Shown here in pieces: positions 22,680 through 34,097 of a stretch of DNA of 64,000 nt. The position numbers were made by a program, and so were the translations under genes. Position 1 is the stretch's first letter. Every line of letters starts with the position of its first letter. Under the pieces are notes generated by a model. The model did no database searches and had not been told where the DNA came from. It saw only the letters and a list, made by a program, of their open reading frames with translations. Source of the DNA: Ypsolopha sequella (taxonomy: Eukaryota; Arthropoda; Insecta; Lepidoptera; Ypsolophidae). The stretch is taken from positions 4,096,401 through 4,160,400 of the forward strand of contig OW204004.1 in the NCBI GenBank assembly GCA_934047225.1, written 5' to 3'.

Positions 22680-23247
22680 ACCGCTTAAGGAAACTCATTT
22701 CTTTCCCAACTGTGGCCATCTCTCTTGGATTTAATAATAACCTCATCTACTGTCCGTGTGCCAACTCACGGTCAGTTCACTGCAGCTGGTTTTCTCCCAT
22801 CATCACCTTATTTATCTCTCGTACAAAGTTCGCCCCCCTAAACATTTGAAACGTTCTCTTCTGCTGCGTAATTTTGGCGCGATTGACAAGGATGTGCTGC
22901 TTGCGGACGCCAATAACATGGATTGGTCTGTATTTGATGATGCTGGCGATGCGAGTCAAAAGGTAAGTACTTAACAAAATTATTACTGAACTATATGATA
23001 AGCACGCTTCTCTCAGACCAGTCACAGTGAAACATCTCCCAGCTCCTTGGCTTACACCAAAAATTAAAAGACTGCAAGCTTTACGTGACCATGCCAGTAC
23101 AAAATATCAAACTTATCCTACAGAAGAAAACTTCAACTTATTTAAAGACTTATTTAAAGAGTACAGGAACAGATTGTGTAGAGATGCACAAAGGCACTAC
23201 ATTCACTCCTCTATAGATAAATGTAATCAAAACAATATATGGTAGTC
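22680..23247 (+). pseudogene. LINE ORF2 fragment (endonuclease end to linker)
   Basis: Frames at 22756-22974 and 23027-23245 read as the linker between endonuclease and reverse transcriptase of CR1/Jockey LINEs: PPKHLKRSLLLRNFGAIDKD, then VKHLPAPWLTPKIKRLQALR and FKDLFKEYRNRLCRDAQRHY. A frameshift near 23000 separates them. Neither the endonuclease start nor the reverse transcriptase is present. Confidence 0.75.
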
Positions 23248-24211
23248 TATTTACTCCACACCTACACCACCATTAACAGAAGCTCGCGAAAATAAAACTC
23301 GCTTGATTATGTCCTTTATTAAGATACCAATAAGGACTCCGGGTAGAGTTTAGAGTAAGCGAAATCAAATGCTCACAGATTACCTTTTACACTTACCTGA
23401 ACATTTTCCGATGATATTTAGCCAACGTTGCGAGTTGGTTACGACGCTTCACCAAAACATCGAGGCGATTCTCTTTGTCAGAATCTTCCGTAGTGTCACT
23501 ATAACTTGTTAAATTAAAAAAACAATCGGAGCCAAGACGAAACGACGCTTTTGTCACTTCGCTGCTTTGTTTAAAACTAAATGCACGATGTGCATGTAAA
23601 TGACGAACGTGTCATCGGCCAGCATCGACTTGCACCGAAAGTAGACATGCCACTATGATCTCTATGCCGGAGTAATAAGAGTTTTTACTAACATAGCGCT
23701 GTCTCTATCCGTCGAAGCTCGTGCTCGCGGTCGGGGATAGATAGAGACAAAAATCGTTAAATATTGGGCTGTATTTCAACTATCGTCTTTCGGTTTTAAG
23801 AGGTAAAAGGCAATTTAGTTTCCAAATAAAGAAGTACAAGACCAATCATTTCGCTAATGTCGTGAGGCATTATAGAACAAATCGGTTTTCCTTTGAAATA
23901 TAGTAAGGATGTAAAGAACAATTTGCACAATTGCGCGCTAAACACCCTAGACCTTTTAGCATAGTTGATTTATACATCCTTGACGATTATGGTATGAGGA
24001 AAAAACGTCTTTTGCAGCCCTAATTTACATAAAAACTGAATTTAGAGCCTTAAAGTTATGGGTAGTAAAAAATTTTTTTTTGCAAATTTCGCTACTTTGC
24101 GTATACAAATCGATAGAGAATGAAAAACAGAACAAAACGGTGTAGAAAATAAATTTCGCCAAAATGTGCTATACGTCTTTTGAGCCCCGAGGTTTCGATA
24201 TTTGTTACTTG
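23248..24211. other. Unassigned intergenic DNA
   Basis: No recognisable coding region or paired repeat. A GC-richer island around 23590-23760 contains short direct repeats but could not be classified. Confidence 0.35.
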
Positions 24212-24216
24212 ATAAG

Positions 24217-24378
24217 TGATATGTATTCGAACTAATAATATTGGAACGTAGCCTAGTTTGTCTGGTCTATGTTTTCTGGCTCGGCTCGGGCAGTCGGAGT
24301 TTTTCAATAAAGTGTTGTTTTATAACGTGACTCTTGTATTTTTGATGAATTATATCCTGGACGGCCCAGGACATAACA
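24217..24378 (+). mobile_element. 5' LTR of the gypsy element
   Basis: It begins TGATATGTATTCG and ends CCCAGGACATAACA, immediately after the ATAAG duplication. An AATAAAG signal lies near 24306. The 44545-44706 copy is the same length. Confidence 0.9.
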
Positions 24379-24380
24379 AA

Positions 24381-24393
24381 TTGGCGACGAGGA
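24381..24393 (+). promoter_or_regulatory. Candidate gypsy primer-binding site
   Basis: Two bases after the LTR the sequence reads TTGGCGACGAGGA, beginning with the TGG complementary to a tRNA CCA end. The position is right for a gypsy primer-binding site. The cognate tRNA was not identified. Confidence 0.65.
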
Positions 24394-24408
24394 TAAGAGT
24401 AACTCGCG

Positions 24409-25312
24409 ATGGCCGCGAGCTTCCAGTTAAAGCCGTTCGCAGAAGGCAACGACATCGACTGTTTTTTGGAGAGGATTGAGCACTATTTTAGTGCAAATGA
24501 TATAGAAGAGGGCAAACAAGTCGCTACATTACTGGTACTACTTTCAGAAAATGTATACAAAATATTGAAAAACCTCTGCCACCCCCAGTTGCCCAAACAG
24601 AAAACGCTAGAGGAAATTCAGCAGGTGCTGAAATTACGATTTCAACCTAGAGTATCACACTTTCGAAAGCGAATTATATTCGATAAACTCACTCAAGGCG
24701 AGGGCGAGCCAATTACTAAGTGATACGAACGTGTCAGGGAGGCTGTTACGGATTACAATTTGGAACTACCGTGGAGGAAAGAGTGAAAGATAAATTTGTT
24801 ACCGGACTCCGTTCAAGACCAATACAAGAAAGGTTATGTGAAGAGGTAACAACCAAGGTGGTCACATTATTGTTGGATATTGCACTCAACACAGAAGCAG
24901 CACTGGCAGAGAAGTTAAGTGTATAAAAAGTTAGTACTAAATCGGGATTTAGAAGCAAGCCGAATGAAAAAAAAGTGTGCATTCACTGCGGTAAGCCAGA
25001 TCATAATTTTTCTACAGGCAAGTGTAAGGAATACAAATGCAAAAAGTAGGACATTTAGCCAGTGTATGCAGGTCGAAAACAGTTCTAAATGTGGAAGTTT
25101 CTGAAAAAAGTCATGACGACTGTGATGTAATGGACATGTTTACGTTGGACAATGTGAAACAGGTAAACTTTGTATCACCATTTTTATTATATTGTGTCGT
25201 AAGTGGGAAAGCTGTCACAATGGAATTAGACACTGGTGCAGCTGTCAGTTGTATTACAGAGCAAACATTCCAAGAAAAATTTGCTGATGCAACATTGGAA
25301 CCCTCGAACTGA
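24409..25312 (+). pseudogene. gag: Gypsy gag-protease, degraded
   Basis: ATG 24409 opens a frame with a retrotransposon gag domain (FQLKPFAEGNDIDCFLERIE, LKLRFQPRVSHFRKRIIFDK). A TGA at 24721 and several frameshifts follow. Further frames encode a gag C-terminus (FVTGLRSRPIQERLCEEV), a zinc knuckle pair (CIHCGKPDHNF and CKKCGHLASVC) at about 24975-25070, and an aspartic protease with MELDTGAAVSCI at about 25220-25260. All the usual parts are present, but the copy cannot make a full-length product. Confidence 0.82.
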
Positions 25313-25463
25313 ATTAAAAACAAACAGTGGGGAAATTTTAAAACCATTAGATATTTTAAGAGCTTAGGTTAAATTAAATGATAAGGAACTTTCATGTGAA
25401 ATTTTGGTAGTTAAACAAAGAGTAAGGTGCTTATTTGGTAGGGATTTGATAAATCAATTCGTG

Positions 25464-26152
25464 ATGCTCAAGAAGGACTAAATACGGTGACTCAATGGTT
25501 AACTCAAAACATGCTTACTTTAAATTCAACTAAAACTAAGTATATTACATTTTGTTTAAGATCTAACACCCTCCCCCCACCTAAAACCTACAACTTAACT
25601 GCTCATTTATGTCCGTTTCCCAATATCAATTGTGATTGTCATGTTTTGGAATCTACAATTTCAATAAAATATTTGGGCGTAGTGATAGATGATCATCTTT
25701 CTTTCGAATATCACATAGATCAACTAGCCTCCAGAATACGTAAACTAATATATGTCTTCAAAAACCTACGCCATGTCGCCAATTTTGAGTTAATTAAAAA
25801 GGTCTATCTAGCACTTGCCCAGTCGCTTATAATCTACTGCATTACTTCCTGGGGTGGTTCTGCTAAGACTCACTTAATTAAATTAGAATATGCTCAAAGA
25901 GCATTACTAAAGCTTGCAACTTTTCGCCCTTTTAGGTTTTCCACTGAACTTTGGTACAAATCATGGCAGGTTCTTACAGTCCGTCAGCTTTTCATACTTT
26001 TCACCATAATGAAACAGCACCGATCACTCGTTTTTGATCCTGATATATACCTAAAAAGACGAATGCATACTACGACCTGTACAGAGGCTTTCCGAACCCA
26101 ATTCATTAGTAAACATTTTTGTTTCTTTACAAAAATATTAATCGTGAACTAA
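25464..26152 (+). pseudogene. LINE reverse transcriptase C-terminal fragment
   Basis: The frame begins inside the palm/thumb region (QWLTQNMLTLNSTKTKYITF) and continues with IKYLGVVIDDHLSFEYHI, VYLALAQSLIIYCITSWGG and ALLKLATFRPF, which are conserved C-terminal blocks of Jockey/CR1 ORF2 proteins. Everything N-terminal, including the catalytic YADD, is missing, consistent with 5' truncation during target-primed reverse transcription. Confidence 0.82.
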
Positions 26153-26463
26153 ATTTATTTTCCTTAAATAAGTATTTTTGTAAAGCAGTTGTGACACAAT
26201 GGCTGTTGCTCAAAAACTATGCCGACACTGAACTGGCCCTAGAAATCCCTAAGTGATTTTCTCTCTTACCCCCACCGTTCCACACTAAAAATCCTTACTC
26301 ACTCTAGCACACACTCCCTAGTAGTCTTAAACAACTGAACCCAAGACCCAAGTCGTAGGGCTAGGGAATCTCAATCTAAACACTCCATTTTTCACGCAAA
26401 CTCACACATCCACCCTCTCTCTACACATACACACTCACACACCCTCTCACTTTCACATTTATA

Positions 26464-27129
26464 ATGCAATATTAAATAAAACTTCTTGGTACTCGGTTCT
26501 GCAAATATAATAATGTTTAATTACCTTTTAAGTTATCTCCAGAAATTCCGGAAAGGACGAAAACTCAACTACCTGGAAGCATTAGAGATAAATCGTCAAA
26601 AGTACCATGATCCCACATTACTATTGAACGACCAAGCAACCTTATCATATTCACCAGTATTAGAATATTTTAAAAATTAAGATTTGACATTTGCCGATTT
26701 TAGACATATTTAATTTTTAATTTTGACATTTAATTTTCTCTATTCTTCGTTATTCAATATTTATTTAATTATAATTATTTTATGCTTATTTTAGATAGTG
26801 TAACATGACTTTACAAAATGTGTTTATTTCAACCCACAATATACCCAAATGCACCCCCCTAGGTTATGACTTACTTCTTTTGATCGTATTATCTAACTAA
26901 ATCCTGTTTATGTAAACACATAATATTCGTGGTTTTTAAAAAATGGATTCAAAAACGTATTATTAACACCTCAAATACAGTGCCTGATGATGTCGTAAAA
27001 CGACGAAACCGGTAGCAACTTAAAAGGTAATTAAACATTATTATATTTGTGGAACCGAGTACCAAGAAGTTTTATTTAATATTGCAAGATGTCGTTCCAT
27101 CAAGAAGCAACAACATTCACCGTCAACTA
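26464..27129 (+). mobile_element. Truncated Penelope-like element inside the LINE 3' UTR
   Basis: A 13-bp duplication TTTCACATTTATA flanks the insert (26451-26463 and 27130-27142). Inside, 26465-26533 is an inverted copy of 27019-27086. Between the arms a frame at 26540-26680 (RKLNYLEALEINRQKYHDP, then LLNDQATLSYSPVL) resembles the extreme C-terminus of Penelope-like proteins. A hammerhead-type motif adjoins the right arm. Inverted pseudo-LTR arms, a variable-length duplication and a hammerhead together are hallmarks of Penelope-like elements. Confidence 0.7.
26979..27019 (+). ncRNA. Minimal type-I hammerhead ribozyme motif
   Basis: The core reads CTGATGA (26984-26990), one unpaired T, stem II GTCG/CGAC with a TAAAA loop (26992-27004), then GAAA, then stem III ACC/GGT (27008-27013) with no loop. 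The predicted cleavage follows A27014. Stem I pairs TGC (26981-26983) with GCA (27015-27017). The palindromic ACCGGT stem III is what is known for Penelope-associated minimal hammerheads, which are thought to work as dimers. The extra T beside stem II departs from the strict consensus. Confidence 0.6.
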
Positions 27130-27194
27130 TTTCACATTTATATTCAAGTGCATAATTTTGTATATTGTGGTTTATATTGACTTTTTTTTTTTTT

Positions 27195-27410
27195 TACCGA
27201 GGTGATTAGGGACTGGCACCTGGAATACAGATCTTTCGGTTTAGCTCAGGTGCCAAGGTATTAGTTTTGTATAGTTTTTCCTTAAAAAATAAAAATGTGT
27301 ATTTATTTATTTATTTTATCTTTACCGAGGTGATTATAAATTGGCACCTGAAATACAAATCCTTCGATTTAGCTCAGGTGTCAAAGATGTGATTAATATT
27401 TGTATAGCTC
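27195..27410 (+). repeat. Duplicated stem-loop module in the LINE 3' UTR
   Basis: Two ~85-bp copies begin TACCGAGGTGATTA (near 27197 and 27323). Each contains GGCACCTG and, about 35 bases on, CAGGTGCC or a near match, so each can fold into a hairpin. The position just before the poly-(TTA) tail suggests an RNA structure recognised by the LINE machinery (inference). Confidence 0.6.
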
Positions 27411-27545
27411 ATACTTTTAGTTTAACTAAGTGACAAATATATGTGTAACTACTTACTATGATGAAATTTTAAATGTTCAAACCTTTGTAACTTACTTTTG
27501 GTAACTTTTTGGTCAATAAAGTTATTATTATTATTATTAAAGTAG

Positions 27546-28041
27546 ATATAAAATAGCAGTTTGAGGTTAACACAGTTACTGAAAAGACTGAAGACAAATT
27601 AAATTCAATTTTGACCGAATTTGAGAAAGTTTTTTAAAATGAGTTAGGGGTGATTAAAAATGAAAAAGTCACACTAGAAGTACATGATAATACTCAGCCA
27701 ATTTTCCGATAGCTAGCACCTATTCCATATGCTTTCAAAAATGAAGTAGAGGCAGAGTTGATAAAACTAGAAAAAGAAGGGGGAAATACAAAAAAATTTA
27801 AACTCACAGTGGGGTACACCTTAGTTCCAGTCTTGCGTGAAGATGGCCGTTTGCATTTATGTGCTAATTATAAGCAAACAATAAATAAGCATCTTAAAGA
27901 TGTCAATTATCCTTTGCCTCGTATAGAGGACATTTTTTCAGCACTAGAGGGTGGTGAAAAGTTCTCGAAATTAGATATGCGAAATGCTATTAATCACTTC
28001 ATCTTAGATGATCAAACAAATATTAAATTAAATACTCAGTA
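27546..28041 (+). pseudogene. pol: Gypsy reverse transcriptase, N-terminal half
   Basis: Broken frames read VNTVTEKTEDKLNSILTEF, then APIPYAFKNEVEAELIKLEK, LVPVLREDGRLHLCANYK, VNYPLPRIEDIFSALEGG and FSKLDMRNAINHF. These are the fingers and first catalytic Asp region of Ty3/gypsy reverse transcriptase. Stops at the start and a frameshift near 27790 disable it. The second half begins at 41994, beyond the Harbinger insertion. Confidence 0.85.
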
Positions 28042-28093
28042 GCACAGGTACTTCACACAAATACATTTCAATACCTTTTACAGCTGTGTACAA

Positions 28094-28215
28094 GTAAGTT
28101 GGTCGCCTGTCTACCAGTTAATGTACCTTCGTTTGGAATTATATCGTGGCATGGTGAGTTAGCGGGACTATTTCCCATTGGCTAGAAAAATCAGGCGTAC
28201 CAACTTGACTTAACA
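28094..28215. repeat. Small inverted-repeat insert in gypsy RT
   Basis: Between recognisable gypsy RT segments, AAGTTGGTCGCCTG near 28097 is mirrored by CAGGCGTACCAACTT near 28190. This suggests a short MITE-like insert. Its ends and duplication were not resolved. Gypsy coding resumes at about 28315 with ELLAWFTTQGIYKINRLPYG. Confidence 0.45.
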
Positions 28216-28622
28216 TGAAAGTGTTGTCACGTGATAAATAGTATTCGATTACATCAACTTAACTTAGAAGAAAAAGTAAAACAATATTTGATACGGATTA
28301 TAGAATAATTAAAACAAAAGAGTTGTTAGCTTGGTTTACAACGCAGGGAATTTATAAAATTAATAGATTACCTTATGGCACTAATACCCGTTTTCACTAA
28401 CCCTAGGAGACGCCTAAATGAGATGCCTAAATATTTAGGAGTCGCCTAGAGCAAAAACACGTTTCACTAACCCTTAAGTCATGCCTAACGACGTTAGGCA
28501 ACACCTAAAGTTACGACACCGATTTGGGAGTGCGTAGCGCTTAGGCGCCCCTAAACTGACACATTTGACAGTCACTCACCCTTTAGTATTGAGGTTATGT
28601 AATATAATATTTCGTTTTCATC

Positions 28623-30092
28623 ATGAATAATGAAGATTTGTTCGAGTTTTTGGAGTTTTTAGACAATCTAAATGAGATGGACATGCGTTCCAATACCAGA
28701 CCACGTGTTATTCGGCAGAGGATTAACAACTTTCAAAATTATGATGATCTTGACTTCTTCAAAAGATACAGGATGTCCAAGGCAACGGTTTTGCTAATAT
28801 TGCATCAAATCGATGAAGAATTGGAGTATGATAGTAACAGGTAAGCTCTGAGATAAATTTTATTGCTTAACTAAGTACTTATTTGCACCCTTATCAACAT
28901 TTTGACCAATATTTTTTCAGAAATGACAGTGTAGCTCCGGTACAACAATTATTAATAGCTCTGAGATTTTATGCTACTGGAACTCATCTTCAAGCCATAG
29001 CTGATGCTCATGGAGTCAGTGTACCCACTGTTAGTAGAGTTGTGAGAAAAGTGTCCAGCGCTATTCTAAAGCTCAGACCGAGGTACATTAAAATGCCATC
29101 ATCGGAGGCTGAAATAGAACATTGCCAGAGAGAATTTTATAATATTGCAAATTTTCCTTTTGTATTTGGTGCTGTAGATTGCACTCACATAAAAATCCAA
29201 TCTCCAGGTATGTGTGACTCTATTGTACTGTTTACCACTTAATTACATGAAGTTCTATCAATATTTTTAACAACGGAAAATATCTCTTGCAGGTGGAGAT
29301 GATGCTGAAATTTTTAGAAACAGAAAACATTACTTTTCTATTAATGTGCAAACAGTGTCCGATGCTAACTTGAAAGTGAGAAATGTGGTTGCAAGATGGC
29401 CTGGTCAAACTCACGACTCTGCTATTTTTACCAATAGCCGAGTATGTCGGGACTTTGAGATGGGACTTTTTGGAAACTCATGTTTGTTGGGTGATAGTGG
29501 ATACCCCCTAAAGGTACAGCAATAATTAGTTTTTAGGCTTTTATTCAAAATAATTATGACAATATGTAAATTTAGTATTATTTAATATTTAAAGGTACAA
29601 TAATAGTGCACAGAACAGTAAATTACAGGATTTAGTAACTCCTACAGTTACTCATTATTACTTAAAGCAAACTTAACTAATTCAGGGTCCACTGGTTTTT
29701 CATCTGTAACAATATATTTTTCATTATTTACAGGATTATTTACTGACACCATACCTAAACACAAACACAGAACCAAAGATGCGATACAATTATAGCCAAA
29801 TCAGGTCTAGAAATACTGTCGAGAGACAATATGGAGTAATAAAACGTCGATTCCCTGCCCTTGCGATTGGCTTGCGAATAAATCTAAAAACAGCAGTTAA
29901 AGTGATTGTTGCTTGCTGTATACTACACAACATTTGCATAGATAATGGAGAAGATATACCCCCCCGGAGTATGATGCCAGTTATTTGGATGCTTATATAC
30001 TAAATGGCCAAATTGACAATATTTTTATTCAGAATGATAGAAATGAGGACAGAAGAACAGTTATAACACGTAATTTTTTTTCACATATTTAA
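28623..30092 (+). pseudogene. Harbinger B transposase (four exons, one frameshift)
   Basis: Exons are 28623-28840, 28921-29207, 29293-29513 and 29734-30092, with GTAAGC, GTATGT and GTACAG donors and TTTCAG, TTGCAG and TTACAG acceptors. The joined protein has an N-terminal helical domain, ALRFYATGTHLQAIADAHGV (helix-turn-helix), catalytic Asp in VFGAVDCTHIKI and LLGDSGYPLK, and Glu in RNTVERQYGVIKRRF. Near 29960 a seven-C run shifts the frame, truncating the last ~40 residues. The correct continuation runs to TAA 30090-30092. Otherwise it is intact and of normal length. Confidence 0.83.
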
Positions 30093-31203
30093 ACAAGAGC
30101 CTTACATTTTGAACTGCCACTAATGTGATTTTTTTTATTCATACTTTTGTATTTCTTCAATTATGTGTGTACATATCTAGATACAATTAAAACTTACTTA
30201 TCTATATATATAAAAAGAGAAGTCCTGACTGACTGATTCATTCACTGACTCATTCACTGACTCATCAACGCACAGCCCAAACCCTTCGACCTAGAAAGCT
30301 GAAATTTTGCACAAAGCTTCCCTTTGTAATGTAAACAAGGAATAAGAAAGGGTTTTTCGAAATTCTACCCCTAAGGGGGTGAAACGGGGGTCCAAAGTTT
30401 GTATGGGGAAACAAGATTAGTTAGACTATTTTATTCGAGACTTCACAGGAGTACTCCTATTCATAAATGAGTAAACACGTGTTTCAGGTTTTTTCAGAAT
30501 TCAACCCCTAAAAGGGGGAAATGGGGTGACAAAGTCTGAAAATCAACATGGGTATCGTTTGTATGCCCAGGCAGCACACAAGTCATATAACTGGCCAACA
30601 ATTTAACCTTATGCAGGGTTAAGCTTTATTATATATGTATAGAAGCTGTGTGTATTGCCAAGTTCTGTATTAAAGTTGTTTTTTGTTATGATAATGCTAT
30701 TAGCTGAGTTAGTTCTGTAATTTGCCGATTTTATTTCTTAAAGCTGAATAGTCATCATAAATAGACCTGTTACTCAAGAGTTTGTGTAACCTTTTGTATA
30801 ACACTGGTATAAGATTTTATTATCCAGCAGAGTACTGAATAATTGAGGTTCTGTTCTCTTTTAGCTGTATTACACACCACATCTTGACAGTTACACAGCT
30901 GCTGTAAAAAGTAGGGTGTGGTTCCTTTTATGAAGCATATAGTTAGTTAACAGAATTTAAGGTAGCTGTTATAACTACTTTATGGCGCTTTAAGTACGAA
31001 ATTACTGTCATGTGCAGCTAACTGGGGTAAAAGCAAAAGTAACAGATTCTTATGCAGAAGTTGGCTGCGTATTCACGAAAAGTAGACATTTTTTAAGCTA
31101 GCAGAACTATTTTGCAATATTTGTCAGCATTTATGCGGCTAGTAGTTTGACATTTCGATTTCGTGTGCGCGCTTAATACTTAATATTAAAGTGTGTTGTG
31201 TAA

Positions 31204-33508
31204 ATGCCGCCTATAAAAAAAAATGCTAAAATCATCTCCAATTCATGGAAAAATAGAAAAAGAACAGGAGGCATACGAAGAAAGTGCTTGCGCGAGTATG
31301 AAAACATAAAAAAATCTATTTGTGCTAATCCACAAACGACTGAAGGAAGTTCTTCCAGTTCATCTGATCCAAGTACAAATCAAGTGCGACCACAATCCAT
31401 AGAAACGGGTTCCGTAATAAATAATTATGAATCTACATTGTGTGAAGATTATGAATCAATTCAGAGGTCTGAAGATAGTGATGCGAGTTCCAATAATTTT
31501 GAAAAAAGTGAAACGGAATATGAAAAAAATTTAATATTTCGTAATAACTTAAAAAAATGGGCCATAAATAAAAACATTTCTCTAGAAGCCTTAAGGGAAT
31601 TATTAGCTGTCGTCAATCAGAGATTGCCAGGAGTTTTGCCAGTAGACCCGAGAACATTATTACAGACTAAGAGAAATGTCGTAATAAAAAAAATTGAAGG
31701 TGGAGAATACTGGCACAAAGGACTTATTGAACCTTTAAAAGATATAATAAATTTTGTATGGCTGGAAATCCCTGAATCTATACAATTAAATTTGAATTTT
31801 GATGGCTTACCTATTTTCAACAGTTCGAAAAAAGAATTTTGGCCAATTCTTTGCAATATCTGCGAAAAACCAGAAATAGAGCCTCTTGTAGTTGGAATTT
31901 ATTATGGATCAGGAAAACCAAAGAACGTTAGTCAGTATTTAGAAGATTTTGTCGCAGAAACTCAAAGTCTTCTTGAAAATGGAATTTCTATAGTTAGAGA
32001 AGGCAAAGAAAATATTATAGTCAATGTAAGAATAAGGTGCTTCATCTGTGACTCTCCGGCTAGAGCATTTATAAAAGGTAAATGATGACTAAACTTGTTA
32101 TTACAGATGTCATGCAAAAACTTTTTAGGGTTTTGGTAGCGGTAGGGTAGGGGTAGGGTAGGGGTGGGTTAGGGATTAGGATAGGGGTAGGGTAGGTTAC
32201 ACGACATTCATTGACTGGGGGTACGAAGTTCGCCGGGTCAGCTAGTTAATTAATATATAAAAGAGGTCTTGCAGATCCTTACTACAATAAACTACAATCC
32301 TTTATTGAAAATATTTTACATTTTCAGGTGTTTGCAACTTCAACTCTAGGCATGGATGTTTAAAATGTACGACTGTAGGAGAATACTCGCATCAGTATCA
32401 TACTGTCGTTTTTCCAAACTCAAGATGTCCTAAAAGAACAAACGAAGAATTCAGAAATAAGAAATATAGAGATCATCTAAAATCTGATACACCCCTTTTA
32501 AAATTACCCATAGATATGATCGAAGATTTTCCTATTTCCGATTCATTACATCTGATTGACTTAGGAGTCATGAAACGATTACTCGTGGGATGGCGTGATG
32601 GAAATTTTAAGAATCTTACTACAAAATGGCGAGCTGACGATACGCTGAAAGTAACACAGTTTTTACTCACCTGTAAACTACCCTCCGAAATTCATAGATC
32701 CATGCGAGGTCTAGATGAGCTTCATCATTGGAAAGCATCTGAATTCCGGTCATTTTTCTATTATTTGAGTATTGTTATTCTGCCTGACTTTATGTCGATA
32801 GGACCCTATGAACATTTTTTGACTCTTTTCTGTGGGGTAACAATTTGCTCTAGCCTACAGTACAGCTCAATATTGGACCTTTCTCATGAATTATTATTAT
32901 ATTTTGTAGAAAACTTTAAAACATATTATGGTAACTACATTACTAGCAACATTCATAATCTGGTACATATTACTGATGAAGTTCGTAAATTCGGCCCACT
33001 TAACACCTTTAATTCTTACCCTTTTGAGAACAAACTGTACTGCATTAAAAAAATGCTTAGAGCTGGCAACAAGCCATTATCACAAATAGCTAAAAGGCTT
33101 ACAGAGAGTGATTGGAATGTTCAATCTAAATTAAGTAAAGCGAAAAATGAAACTAACCAATATCCTGTCATAAAAACAAATAGTAAAAATAGAAAAATAA
33201 TAGATTTTGGTAAGTTCGTAATTTCTAACAAAAGACAGGATAAGTATTTTATGACTACAGAAGAAGAAATTATAGAAGTGGCAGAAATAACCGATGAACA
33301 TATCAAAGGGTACAGAATTGAAAATGTATCTGACATCTTCGAATTACCTATTAAGTCTTCATATCTTAATATGTTTAAAACAGGTGTACAAAATGGAAAC
33401 CGTACAACAGAAATCATAAGTTTCAATAACATTAGCTATAAGTTTGTAGTAACTACAAACAAAAATGAGCTTTATTTCATTCCTCTATTACATACATTAA
33501 CAATTTAA
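31204..33508 (+). CDS. tnp2-like (CACTA/EnSpm-related) transposase, two exons
   Basis: Exon 1 is 31204-32077, with donor GTAAAT. Exon 2 is 32328-33508, after a TTTTCAG acceptor. The joined frame is 684 residues without a stop. The N-terminus is basic and Ser-rich. The RNase-H-like core shows LNFDGLPIFNSSKKEFWPIL near residue 200, VGIYYGSGKPKNVSQYLEDF, CDSPARAFIKG near 283, HGCLKC, SLHLIDLGVMKRLL, and NIHNLVHITDEV then SYPFEN near 523. The Asp of FDG, the Asp of CDSP and the Glu of PFEN are candidate catalytic residues by analogy with related animal and plant transposases. The family name is recognition by eye. It would excise and insert the surrounding element. Confidence 0.78.
32130..32247 (+). 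repeat. Helitron 3' end with GGGTA repeats inside the transposase intron
   Basis: The intron of the tnp2-like gene contains a run of TAGGGTAGGGG-type repeats followed by ACGAAGTTCGCCGGGTCAGC and CTAG, a familiar Helitron 3' terminus. Because it lies wholly inside the intron, splicing would remove it and the gene is not harmed. Confidence 0.65.
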
Positions 33509-34097
33509 ACTGTATAGACCGTATTCTAATTGCTATGTATTTACGAGGTACTTGGGCACGCTGCTGTTTAGTAACTAAGAACAGTAGGAAGGAAGGAAAG
33601 GAATGAAAACCAAGGAAGGAATACTTATCTTGATCTCATGCTATTTATAAAAAATATTTGACTAAATGTGTAATATTAATGTGAATTGTAATAAAACAAT
33701 TATTTAAGTCAATCAGTCTTCCTTTTATTTTCAGTACAAAAATCACTTGAAAATACTTAATTGTCCGATACATCACTACCTATTAAACGATTACACTTAA
33801 CAAAGTACGAAAAAAAAAGCAAGTTATAAATCTGATTATTGAGTAAACGCAAGTGTTTTACTCGGGATTCTGTTTGAAAGAACACTTAATAAAATTCTAG
33901 TTATAAAAATCTAAATTGTTATAAAGAAATCAACAAAATAGAATTAAACGTATAGCGTTACATCGCCATAAAAAAATCAACAAAATATAATTCAACGTAT
34001 AGCGTTACGCATTAGGAACGAAATACTTTCATATGGAAACATCTTCTTTCCTTATAAATACTAAAAAGTAATAAAAATTATAAAAATAACAAGACCT

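Larger units (their letters stand above)
25455..27545 (+). mobile_element. 5'-truncated LINE inserted in the gypsy protease-RT region
   Basis: Gypsy coding sequence breaks off just after GRDLINQ near 25455 and resumes near 27550 with VNTVTEKTEDKL. Between them lies the C-terminal part of a LINE reverse transcriptase, a long 3' UTR and a (TTA)n tail at about 27525-27540. The 3' UTR was itself hit by a Penelope-like element (26464-27129). A clear target duplication was not found. Confidence 0.75.
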
